From Agromyces cerinus subsp. cerinus (GTDB lineage Bacteria; Actinomycetota; Actinomycetes; Actinomycetales; Microbacteriaceae): 64,000 nt of DNA. The stretch is from NCBI RefSeq assembly GCF_900142065.1, contig NZ_FSRJ01000001.1:372001-436000 (forward strand), read 5' to 3'. Both the position numbers and the translations under genes were made by a program. The notes below the pieces were generated by a model. The model was not told the DNA's origin and did no database searches. It was given only the letters and a program-made list of their open reading frames with translations. Every line of letters begins with the position of its first letter. The first letter of the stretch is position 1. Below, piece by piece: positions 8,884-15,838 of the stretch.

Positions 8884-9618
8884 GAGACCTCGACGCGCAT
8901 TCCGGTTCCCGGCACCTACAACTTCCGCGATGTCGGCGGGCTGCCGGCAGCGACCGGCACCGTCCGCGACGGGGTGCTCTACCGGTCCGACGGCCTCGCC
9001 CGTCTCGGCGAGGCCGGCCAGGAGCGGCTCCGCGACCTCGGCGTCGGCATCGTCATCGATCTGCGCGACGAGCGGGAGGTCGCGGGCATGCCCGACGACC
9101 TCGGCGACCTCGACGTCGAGGTGCTGCGGCTGCCCGTCTTCGAGGGCTCTGGTGCGTCTCAGGGCATGGCGGGCATCTCGCTCGAAGCGCTCTACGAGCG
9201 CATCGTGACCCAGCACACCTCCGTCGTGGTCGATGCGCTGCGCGAGATCTCGACCGCCGGCGACCGTGCCGTCGTCGTGCACTGCACCGCGGGCAAGGAT
9301 CGCACGGGCATCGTCATCGCCCTCGCGCTGCTCGCGGTCGGCGTCGATCGGGAGTCCGTCGTGGCCGACTACGCCTCGACCGAGGCGAATCTCGCCGGCG
9401 AGTGGCTCGACGGCATGATCGCGCGAATGGCGGGCTACGGGGTGTCCGACTCGCCCGCGCTGCGCACGCTCTTGGGCGGCAGCCCGCGCGAGGCGCTCGA
9501 CGACGTCATCGAGCTCGTCGAACGCGAGCACGGTTCGGTGCGCGAGTACCTCCTCACGTCGGGTCTCGAACTCAGTGCGATCGCGGCGCTCGAGCAGCTG
9601 CTCATCGAACCCGCCTGA
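8881..9618 (+). CDS. tyrosine-protein phosphatase, Y_phosphatase3 type
   Basis: A 245-residue enzyme of the MptpB-like tyrosine/lipid phosphatase group. It starts with the family block PGTYNFRDVGGLPA and has RSDGLARL and VIDLRDERE. The P-loop HCTAGKDRTG places the nucleophile at C135 and the phosphate-binding Arg at R141 (CX5R). The Lys after Gly and Asp after Lys are as in MptpB-type dual-specificity enzymes. No signal peptide or membrane helix is visible, so it should be cytosolic. The target is unknown. It stands alone between smpB and the SIMPL gene. Confidence 0.92.
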   Translation: METSTRIPVPGTYNFRDVGGLPAATGTVRDGVLYRSDGLARLGEAGQERLRDLGVGIVIDLRDEREVAGMPDDLGDLDVEVLRLPVFEGSGASQGMAGISLEALYERIVTQHTSVVVDALREISTAGDRAVVVHCTAGKDRTGIVIALALLAVGVDRESVVADYASTEANLAGEWLDGMIARMAGYGVSDSPALRTLLGGSPREALDDVIELVEREHGSVREYLLTSGLELSAIAALEQLLIEPA

Positions 9619-9663
9619 TCGGCCATGACGCCGGCTGCGGCCGGCTCGCCCGCCCTGGTCGGC

Positions 9664-10338
9664 TCAGGCCGGCTCTGCGGTGAACCGCGCCTCGACCGAG
9701 GCCTCGATCACGAGCTGCGCCGGCGTGAACTCCGCGGGGCCGCCCCCTGCGCCCATGTCGGCCGACAGGCTCATCGCGTACATCCGCTCGCCTCGACCGC
9801 CCTGCGGCACCGGCTGGGCGGTGAGCAGGCCGGTGTCCGCGAGCTCGGCAGGGGCCGGTGTGCCGAGCCCGAGCGCCGCGGCGTACACGGCGGCCTTCGC
9901 GACGGCGTCGGCCACGGCCGCGCGCTGTGCGGCCTCCTGGGTGCGCTTGCGCGTGGCATCCGTCAGCCGCCAGTTGATGCCGCCGATGCCGATCGAGTCG
10001 CCGAGCGAGATCGTGCTCACCCAGTCGCCGAGCCGTTCGAGGTCGGTGAAGACCACCTCGACGTCGGCGCTCGCCTGGTGCACGACGGGCAGCTGCTTGC
10101 CCTCGTTGTTCCACGGACGATGCGAGGAGACGCGGAGCTGGCCGGCCGACCAGGTGTCGAGTGCACCGGATGCCTCGAGCGCGCGCACCTCGGCGACGAG
10201 CTGCTGATGGGCCGTCGACGTGCGCTCGAGCGTCGCGTCGCGTTCGGCGCCCGAGACGCTCACCGAGAGCGAGACGGCGCCGAGCTCGGGAGCGATGCGT
10301 TCTTCGGCGGTGCCGCGCACGGCGATGACGGTAGCCAC
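9664..10338 (-). CDS. SIMPL-domain (DUF541) protein
   Basis: A 224-residue protein made of one SIMPL domain: the N-terminal strand ATVIAVRGTAEERIAPELGAVSLSVSV and the central block SIGIGGINWRLTDATRKRTQEAAQRAAVADAVAKA are typical. The role of this family is unclear; it has been linked to stress signalling and cell-surface functions. No signal peptide is visible, unlike many relatives. GTG 10338 is chosen because GGAGG lies just upstream. A good promoter is at 10394-10422. It runs opposite to the flanking genes. Confidence 0.85.
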   Translation of the reverse strand: MATVIAVRGTAEERIAPELGAVSLSVSVSGAERDATLERTSTAHQQLVAEVRALEASGALDTWSAGQLRVSSHRPWNNEGKQLPVVHQASADVEVVFTDLERLGDWVSTISLGDSIGIGGINWRLTDATRKRTQEAAQRAAVADAVAKAAVYAAALGLGTPAPAELADTGLLTAQPVPQGGRGERMYAMSLSADMGAGGGPAEFTPAQLVIEASVEARFTAEPA

Positions 10339-10393
10339 ATGGACCTCCAGGTGAATCCGCTCGGGAATGGCGGAGCGGCCGCGCCTGTTCTAG

Positions 10394-10422
10394 ACTGTAA
10401 GGCCGGGTACTCACCGTTTCAA
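10394..10422 (-). promoter_or_regulatory. promoter of the SIMPL gene
   Basis: On the minus strand TTGAAA (10422-10417), 17 bases, TACAGT (10399-10394). It is the best-matching sigma-70 promoter in this intergenic region. I found no equally clear promoter for the tmRNA in 10430-10533. Confidence 0.6.
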
Positions 10423-10533
10423 CGATGGGCATCCGGGGTTTGAGCTCTTGCTCATTGAAAACTCCACAGTGCGACAACGGCCCGCCAGGCTGCATGCTCA
10501 GTTCCGACTGGGCGATCAGCGACGGCGATTCAT

Positions 10534-10905
10534 GGGGATGATCGGTTTCGACATCGTCTGCGAACCCACGAGAAGCGGGCCGAGGATCCAGGGTTATCTC
10601 GTAAACGATCTCTGGAAAACAATAAGTGCCAATGCAAAGCGCACTGACTTCGCCCTCGCTGCATAAGCGAGCCCGATAGTCCGTCAGCCCGCGGGTCTGT
10701 TCCCGCCCCGGTAGCTGGCGTCATCTAGGGAACTTGCTGCGTGTGGTCGCCTGAGCGACACGCGGGACTTCATTCAGGCTGGGCCCGTCGACCTAGGCGC
10801 CTGTGGCAAAGGTCGGGGCCGAGTAGAACGCTTGCACAGGCTGCGCCCGGAGAAGGCGTGGAATCACAGCGATGGACGGGGGTTCAATTCCCCCCATCTC
10901 CACCA
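10534..10905 (+). ncRNA. ssrA: transfer-messenger RNA
   Basis: The 372-nt tmRNA rescues stalled ribosomes together with SmpB. The 5' end GGGGATG (10534-10540) pairs with CATCTCC (10895-10901) to form the acceptor stem, followed by ACCA. The T-arm GGGGGTTCAATTCCCCC precedes it. The tag reading frame starts at the GCC resume codon (10628-10630) and ends at TAA 10664-10666, encoding ANAKRTDFALAA, whose last residues are the ClpXP degradation signal. The stretch after the tag holds the GC-rich pseudoknots. The full CCA end is encoded. Confidence 0.97.
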
Positions 10906-10932
10906 TCGGTCGTTGTCGCACAGTGGATTGAG

Positions 10933-10967
10933 ATGCCCGGCACCGTGATTCGCGGGGCCGGGCATTT
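10933..10967 (+). terminator. terminator of tmRNA
   Basis: ATGCCCGGC (10933-10941) pairs perfectly with GCCGGGCAT (10957-10965), followed by TTT. It lies 28 bases after the tmRNA 3' end. Confidence 0.65.
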
Positions 10968-11013
10968 CGCTGCCCGGTTCGTGTCGAGGCGTCGTCGGGC
11001 ATGACCTGGTCGG

Positions 11014-11925
11014 TCAGGAGCGGGCGACGTCGCGCAGCAGCGCCGTCATTCGATGCACGGCGGGGTGCGTGCGCATCGAGCGCTTCACCCGGAGCATGAT
11101 GCGGCGTCGAACGTCGTCGTCGTCGAGTGGCACGAGCGCGACTCCGTCGGGCAGGCGGATGGCTCCGAGCCTCGGCAGCACCGTGATGCCGACGCCGGCG
11201 GCGACGTAGTCGAACGCGGTCGCATAGTCGGGGGCCTGCAGGCGGAACCGGGGTGCGAAGCCCCGCGCGGCGCAGGCCGACAGGATGATCTCGCGGCACG
11301 GCCCGCGTGCGTAGTCGTTGTCGATCCATGGTTCGTCCGCGAGGACGGCGAGGCTCAGCCGATGCCGCAGGGCGAGCGGATGCTGCTGCGGGACGACGGC
11401 CACGTAGCCCTCGGTGCGGAGCGGTTCGATGTCGTAGCCGTCGGCGACGCCGTCGGCGACGGCCGGGTCTCGATCGCCGCGCACCGATTCGGCGACGTAG
11501 AGCTCGACATCGGGCTCACCGGTGAGCTGCCCGTGCTGTTCGACGAGGCTGAGCTCGAGTCGCAGGTCGGGGAACTCCGCCAGCATCGCGGCGGCGATCG
11601 CCGGCATCCACGCACGGTTCGCGGAGGAGAAGCAGCTGATGCGGAGCGTGCCGCTGCGACCCGAGCGGAGGTCGTCGGCGAGGGAATCGAAGTCGGCCAT
11701 CTGATCGAGCACCCGCGAGGCGCGTTCGGCCACTGCGAGGCCGGCCGCGGTCGGCACGATGCCGCGACCGCGCTTCTCGATGAGCGTCAGCCCGGTCTCC
11801 CGCTGCAGGGTGCTGACGTGCTGGCTGACGGCCGACGGCGTGTAGCCGAGTCGCGTGGCGGCGCGGTTGATCGAGCCCGTCTGGACGACGGTGCGGAACA
11901 CCCGGAGGCGATGCGGATCCACCAT
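11014..11925 (-). CDS. LysR-family regulator
   Basis: A 303-residue LysR-type regulator. The winged HTH is at residues about 1-65 (RLRVFRTVVQTGSINRAATRLGYTPSAVSQHVSTLQRETG), followed by a two-lobed effector-binding domain beginning near residue 90 (GTLRISCFSSANRAWMPAIAA). ATG 11925 is set by TACGAT ending six bases upstream, the leaderless layout. It is divergent from an EamA exporter gene, 82 bp away, which it probably controls. The effector is unknown. Confidence 0.92.
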   Translation of the reverse strand: MVDPHRLRVFRTVVQTGSINRAATRLGYTPSAVSQHVSTLQRETGLTLIEKRGRGIVPTAAGLAVAERASRVLDQMADFDSLADDLRSGRSGTLRISCFSSANRAWMPAIAAAMLAEFPDLRLELSLVEQHGQLTGEPDVELYVAESVRGDRDPAVADGVADGYDIEPLRTEGYVAVVPQQHPLALRHRLSLAVLADEPWIDNDYARGPCREIILSACAARGFAPRFRLQAPDYATAFDYVAAGVGITVLPRLGAIRLPDGVALVPLDDDDVRRRIMLRVKRSMRTHPAVHRMTALLRDVARS

Positions 11926-11937
11926 GGGTTGATCGTA
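11923..11937 (-). promoter_or_regulatory. -10 element close to start of lysR
   Basis: On the minus strand TACGAT (11937-11932) is 6 bases before ATG 11925. There is no Shine-Dalgarno; a leaderless mRNA is predicted. Confidence 0.55.
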
Positions 11938-11948
11938 CAGTGCTACTG
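11938..11948. promoter_or_regulatory. short palindrome, possible LysR site
   Basis: CAGT-GCT-ACTG sits directly behind the lysR -10 hexamer in the divergent intergenic region. It is a short repeat and could be chance, but its place suits autoregulation by the LysR protein. Confidence 0.35.
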
Positions 11949-11971
11949 AATGGATCGGTAGAATCATTCGC

Positions 11972-12000
11972 TTGTGCTGTGGTGTTGGGCGCAACAGGCT
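11972..12000 (+). promoter_or_regulatory. promoter of the EamA exporter gene
   Basis: TTGTGC (11972-11977), 17 bases, CAGGCT (11995-12000), then 7 bases to ATG 12008. This would also give a nearly leaderless transcript. Confidence 0.5.
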
Positions 12001-12007
12001 TGAACCC

Positions 12008-12934
12008 ATGCAACAGCCCTCGAGCGCCGCCCTTCGTCAGGCGCAGGCCACGACACGCCCCGGCCCGATCGACTGGAGGGTGCTCGCGGCCATGGTCGTG
12101 GTGCTCGTGCTGTGGGCCTCGGCGTTCATCGCGATCCGTGCGGTCGGCGAGACGATCTCGCCAGGACCGCTCGCGCTCGGACGGCAGGCCGTTGGAGCCG
12201 TGGTGCTCGTGGCCATCGCCGTCTGGCGGCGGCCGCCGCTGCCCGGCCCGCGCGCCCTCGTGCTCATCGCCGTCTACGGGGCGCTCTGGTTCGCCGGATA
12301 CACCCTGGTGCTCAACATGGCGGAACGTCATCTCGACGCCGGGACGGTCGCGATGCTCGTGAACATCGCGCCGTTGATGGTCGCCCTCGCGGCCGGCGTG
12401 CTGCTGAAGGAGGGCTTTCCGCGACCGCTCATGGTCGGCATCGCGATCGCGTTCGCCGGCGTCGTGATCATCGCGACCGGCGGAATCGGGGCCGAGAGCG
12501 AGCCGATCGGCATCGTCCTCGGCATCCTCGCCGCGATCCTCTATGCATCGGGTGTGCTCGTGCAGAAGGTCGCGCTGCGCTCGTCCGACGCCCTGAGCGC
12601 GACCTGGATCGGCTGCGTGGTCGGCGCGCTGGTGCTGCTGCCGTTCCTGCCGCAGACCGTCGTCGAGCTTTCGGATGCCCCGGCTCCCGCCGTGCTCGCC
12701 GTGATCTACCTCGGGGTGGGGCCGTCGGCCGTGGCGTTCCTGCTCTGGGCATACGTGCTCAAGCGCAGCTCGGCAGGTGCCACGGCGTCGGCGACGCTCG
12801 CGGTGCCGGCGATCGTCGTGCTGCTCTCATGGCTGCTGCTCGGCGAACTGCCCACCCTGCTCGGCCTGGTGGGTGGAGCGCTCTGCCTGGCCGGCGTGGC
12901 GTGGAGTCGCCGGCGACCGCGCACGACGGCGTGA
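12008..12934 (+). CDS. EamA/DMT-family exporter
   Basis: A 308-residue inner-membrane protein with ten predicted helices in two EamA repeats (about 25-150 and 165-295). The family exports amino acids, nucleosides and other small metabolites. Characteristic pieces are LVLWASAFIAIRAVGETISPGPLALGRQA and YLGVGPSAVAFLLWAYVLKRSSAGATASATLAVPAIVVLLSWLLLGE. ATG 12008 is used because the more upstream start (11972) would lie inside the promoter. It pairs with the divergent LysR gene. The substrate is unknown. Confidence 0.9.
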   Translation: MQQPSSAALRQAQATTRPGPIDWRVLAAMVVVLVLWASAFIAIRAVGETISPGPLALGRQAVGAVVLVAIAVWRRPPLPGPRALVLIAVYGALWFAGYTLVLNMAERHLDAGTVAMLVNIAPLMVALAAGVLLKEGFPRPLMVGIAIAFAGVVIIATGGIGAESEPIGIVLGILAAILYASGVLVQKVALRSSDALSATWIGCVVGALVLLPFLPQTVVELSDAPAPAVLAVIYLGVGPSAVAFLLWAYVLKRSSAGATASATLAVPAIVVLLSWLLLGELPTLLGLVGGALCLAGVAWSRRRPRTTA

Positions 12935-12951
12935 GCCGGTGCCTGGCATGA

Positions 12952-12994
12952 GGATGCCGCGTGGCGACGCCCGATGGCGCGCCACGCGGCATCC
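12952..12994. terminator. bidirectional hairpin between convergent genes
   Basis: GGATGCCGCGTGGC (12952-12965) and GCCACGCGGCATCC (12981-12994) are perfect 14-bp arms with a 15-base loop. The hairpin lies between the exporter stop and the stop of the convergent lipoprotein gene. Confidence 0.75.
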
Positions 12995-12999
12995 GTCGA

Positions 13000-13512
13000 T
13001 CAGCGGGCCGCGCCCTCGAGCGTGCCGGTGACCTGACCGGCCGGGTCGTAGATCACGCAGGAGACGACGCGGTCGTCCATCTGCTCCCAGCTGTCCTGCG
13101 AGGGACGGTAGGCGTAGAAGGCGAGCGTCGACACGTCGTACGCCGTGCCGACGAAGGGCTCGAACTGCGCGAGGCAGGCGTCGTCGGACTGCGACTGGAT
13201 GGCGTCGTCGCCGGGGTACACGTCGCCCTCGAGCGTGAGGTCGAAGAACACCTCTTCGTCATGGGGCTGGTCGCAGGGAACGACGGGCACTTCGGAGACG
13301 ACCTCTTCGGAGACCTCGTTCATGCAGTCGCCGACCATGAGGGCGAAGACGTCGGCGTCGCCCTCCTCGACGATCTCCTGCGTGGTCTCGTCGCGCTCGG
13401 GCTGCGGTGCGCTGCCGCCGGCGAGGTTGCTGATCAGGCCGCACCCGCTCAGCGGGATCACGACGGCGGCCGCGGCGACGGAGACGAGTGCGCGCGTCAG
13501 TGTGCGACGCAT
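13000..13512 (-). CDS. septum-formation-type lipoprotein
   Basis: A 170-residue predicted lipoprotein. A signal peptide (MRRTLTRALVSVAAAAVVIP) leads into the lipobox LSGC with the acylated Cys at residue 24. The mature part has the block VGDCMNEVSEE, VPVVPCDQPHDEEVFF and a later Cys (SDDACLAQF). This paired-Cys pattern is known from the actinobacterial septum-formation domain family. ATG 13512 is chosen so that the signal peptide is at the N-terminus; the frame is open further upstream. The molecular role is unknown. It stands alone on the minus strand. Confidence 0.82.
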   Translation of the reverse strand: MRRTLTRALVSVAAAAVVIPLSGCGLISNLAGGSAPQPERDETTQEIVEEGDADVFALMVGDCMNEVSEEVVSEVPVVPCDQPHDEEVFFDLTLEGDVYPGDDAIQSQSDDACLAQFEPFVGTAYDVSTLAFYAYRPSQDSWEQMDDRVVSCVIYDPAGQVTGTLEGAAR

Positions 13513-13648
13513 GGTGGTGTTCAAGGGGTAGGGCCTCTCGATTCGGGTGAGGATGACCGCGAGGGCGCGCGTCGATCGACCGGCGCCCCCGCCCCATCCG
13601 GTTGATTTCGAGGTCAGCCTAGCGGGAGCCCGCGACATGTCGCACGGG

Positions 13649-14572
13649 TCAGCGCAGGTGCGGCAGCACCTCGGCGCCGATGAGCTCGAGGTGGTCGAGA
13701 TCGCGCAGGTCGACGAGCTGGAGGTAGACCCGGTCGGCGCCGAGGTCGCGCAGTCGCAGGATCTTCTCCACGGCCGCGGCCGGGGTGCCGGCGATGTTGA
13801 CGTCGGCGAATGAGGCCGGGTCCTCGTCGATGGCGGCGAGTCGTCGCCGATAATCGGCGTCGGAGGTCGCGACGACGGTGGGCAGGGCGACGCTCGTGCG
13901 GAGGGTGGCGGGGTCGCGGTCGATGTCTTCGCACGCCTGCTTCACCCGGGCGAAGGTCTCGGCGACCACGTGCTCGTCGCGGAACCCGATGTTGAACTCG
14001 CTCGCGAATCGCGCGGCGATCGCCGGGGTGCGCTTCGGACCCGCACCGCCGACGATGATCGGCACGCTCGCCTGCGTTGGCTTCGGCAGTGCCGGCGAGT
14101 GCACGAGCCGGTAGTGCTCGCCGGCGAAGTCGTAGTGCTCGCCGACCGGGGTCGACCAGAGTCCGGTTACGACTTCGAGCTGCTCCTCGAGCAGTCCGAA
14201 GCGCTTGGCCGGGAACGGGATGCCGTACGCCTCGTGTTCCTCGGCGAACCACCCGGTGCCGAGGCCGAGCTCGACCCGGCCGCCCGACATGTCGTCGACC
14301 TGTGCGACCTGGATGGCGAGCACCGAGGGGTGCCGGAACGTCGCCGAGGAGACGAGCGTGCCGAGCCGGATGCGCCGGGTCTCGCGGGCGAGACCGGCGA
14401 GCGTCGTCCAGGCGTCGGTCGGGCCGGGCATGGGATCGGCGTCGTCCATCGCCAGGTAGTGGTCGGAGCGGAACCATCCATCGAATCCGAGCCGCTCGGT
14501 GGCCGTCGCCTGTGCCAGCTGGTCATCGTAGCTCGCGCCCTGCTGCGGCTCGGTGAAGACGCAGACCTCCAC
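13649..14572 (-). CDS. LLM-class F420-dependent oxidoreductase
   Basis: A 307-residue luciferase-like TIM-barrel protein. The opening MEVCVFTEPQ, FDGWFRSDHY, RLGTLVSSATFRHPSVLA and GGRVELGLGTGWFAEEH are typical of the F420-dependent subgroup in actinobacteria. These use reduced F420 or FMNH2 to reduce or oxygenate small organic molecules; the substrate cannot be predicted. The start is GTG 14572. The upstream hisN-like gene ends 9 bp before it, so both share an mRNA. Confidence 0.9.
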   Translation of the reverse strand: MEVCVFTEPQQGASYDDQLAQATATERLGFDGWFRSDHYLAMDDADPMPGPTDAWTTLAGLARETRRIRLGTLVSSATFRHPSVLAIQVAQVDDMSGGRVELGLGTGWFAEEHEAYGIPFPAKRFGLLEEQLEVVTGLWSTPVGEHYDFAGEHYRLVHSPALPKPTQASVPIIVGGAGPKRTPAIAARFASEFNIGFRDEHVVAETFARVKQACEDIDRDPATLRTSVALPTVVATSDADYRRRLAAIDEDPASFADVNIAGTPAAAVEKILRLRDLGADRVYLQLVDLRDLDHLELIGAEVLPHLR

Positions 14573-14581
14573 GCCCGCCGC

Positions 14582-15448
14582 CTACGCCTCGTCGGCGAGC
14601 GCCGCGAGCACGTCGTCGTGCAGTGCGCCGTTGGTCGCGAGCGCGTTGCCGCTCCACGGCCCGGGCGTGCCGGTCACGGAGCTGAAGCGGCCGCCCGCCT
14701 CCTCGACGATGGGGATGAGCGCGGCGAGGTCGTAGGGCTTGACGTCGAACTCGGCCGTGATGTCGATGAGGCCCTCGGCGAGCAGCATGTACGACCACAG
14801 GTCGCCGTAGGCGCGGTCGCGCCAGACGCGCTCGGAGAGGGCGAGCAGGCGGTCGAGGTAGCCGGCATCGCGCCATTGGGCGAGGCTCTGGAAGCTCAGG
14901 GAGGCGTCGGCGAGGGAGGCGACCCCCGAGACCTGCAGTCGCCGCGCACCCGGTACGGATGCCCCGCCGGCGGCCGCACCGTCGCCTGTCTGCGGCCCGC
15001 TCGCGCCCGCTTCGGCCGCCGAGGTCGTGGTCCAGGCGCCGAGGCCCGTGGCGGCCCACCAGCGCCGGCCCATCGCCGGTGCGGATGCCACGCCGACGAC
15101 GGGAACGCCGTCGATCGCGAGCGAGATGAGCGTGCCCCAGACCGGCACGCCCCTGAGGAAGTTGGCGGTGCCGTCGATCGGGTCGATGATCCACTGACGC
15201 GCCCCGTCGCCCTCCGTTCCGAACTCCTCGCCGAGGATGCCGTCGTCGGGGCGTGCCTCCGCGAGGCGCTCGCGGATCGCTCGCTCGACGGCGAGGTCGG
15301 CCTCGGTGACGGGGGAGCGGTCGGGCTTCGTCTGCACGTCGAGGTCGATCGCGCGGAATCGGCCGATCGAGACGGCGTCGGCCAGTTCGGCCAGTTCGAG
15401 CGCGAGTGCGAGGTCGGAGGTGAGCTGGGAGGCGGAATCGGCGGTCAC
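14582..15448 (-). CDS. inositol-phosphatase family, likely histidinol-phosphatase
   Basis: A 288-residue metal-dependent phosphatase of the IMPase superfamily. Metal sites are seen in GEE (residues 73-75) and DPIDGT (89-94). A third conserved Asp is in YGDLWSYMLLAEGLIDI. Relatives in actinobacteria named HisN dephosphorylate histidinol-phosphate, and the C-terminal layout fits that group, but inositol or nucleotide phosphates cannot be excluded. An Ala/Gly-rich insert of about 25 residues (around EAGASGPQTGDGAAAGG) is unusual. GTG 15448 lies 6 bases after a -10 hexamer. Confidence 0.85.
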   Translation of the reverse strand: MTADSASQLTSDLALALELAELADAVSIGRFRAIDLDVQTKPDRSPVTEADLAVERAIRERLAEARPDDGILGEEFGTEGDGARQWIIDPIDGTANFLRGVPVWGTLISLAIDGVPVVGVASAPAMGRRWWAATGLGAWTTTSAAEAGASGPQTGDGAAAGGASVPGARRLQVSGVASLADASLSFQSLAQWRDAGYLDRLLALSERVWRDRAYGDLWSYMLLAEGLIDITAEFDVKPYDLAALIPIVEEAGGRFSSVTGTPGPWSGNALATNGALHDDVLAALADEA

Positions 15449-15460
15449 TCGATCAGGCTA
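15446..15460 (-). promoter_or_regulatory. -10 element close to start of phosphatase gene
   Basis: On the minus strand TAGCCT (15460-15455) is 6 bases before GTG 15448. The layout predicts a leaderless mRNA and supports the GTG start. Confidence 0.55.
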
Positions 15461-15539
15461 TCGCGGGCGGATCATCGGGTGCGGACGACGGGGTCGACCG
15501 GTGCCGACGATGCCCGCGACGCGCCGATGCTCGCCTCGA

Positions 15540-15568
15540 TTGGCGCAACAGTGCATTCTCCTGATACT
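15540..15568 (+). promoter_or_regulatory. promoter of tRNA-Lys
   Basis: TTGGCG (15540-15545), 17 bases, GATACT (15563-15568). The tRNA starts 51 bases after the -10, so a 5' leader would be removed by RNase P. Confidence 0.6.
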
Positions 15569-15619
15569 GTGATTCCTCGGTTCGGGTTGTAGAAAATCCG
15601 GGCCGAAACAACGCAGTAT

Positions 15620-15692
15620 GCACCTCTAGCTCAATCGGCAGAGCAACTGACTCTTAATCAGTGGGTTCTCGGTTCAAGTCCGAGGGGGTGCA
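15620..15692 (+). tRNA. tRNA-Lys (CTT)
   Basis: A 73-nt tRNA without encoded CCA. Acceptor GCACCTC (15620-15626) pairs with GGGGTGC (15685-15691), discriminator A15692. Anticodon stem ACTGA/TCAGT encloses the loop CTCTTAA with anticodon CTT at 15653-15655. The T-arm is CTCGG-TTCAAGT-CCGAG. It reads AAG, by far the main Lys codon in this DNA. Confidence 0.97.
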
Positions 15693-15697
15693 CGATC

Positions 15698-15732
15698 AAG
15701 CCTCGAACCTCTCGCCGGGTTCGGGGCTTTTT
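15698..15732 (+). terminator. Rho-independent terminator of tRNA-Lys
   Basis: AGCCTCGAACC (15699-15709) pairs with GGTTCGGGGCT (15718-15728), one G-U pair, followed by TTTT. It is the most classical terminator in the window. Beyond it, 15733-15838 holds nothing I can identify. Confidence 0.9.
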
Positions 15733-15838
15733 CATTTCCCCCGGCAAGCCGCGCATCGCACGCCGTGGCCGCCGCGGCGCCTGCTCGATGCGGGACGCTG
15801 GTTGTACGGATGCCTCCGCGCCCTGAAGCGCGGCGGGA

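Noticed and set aside
10448..10666. 72-codon ORF ending in DFALAA
   Set aside because: Its last 12 codons are the tmRNA tag; the rest is tmRNA 5' region and upstream spacer, not a gene.
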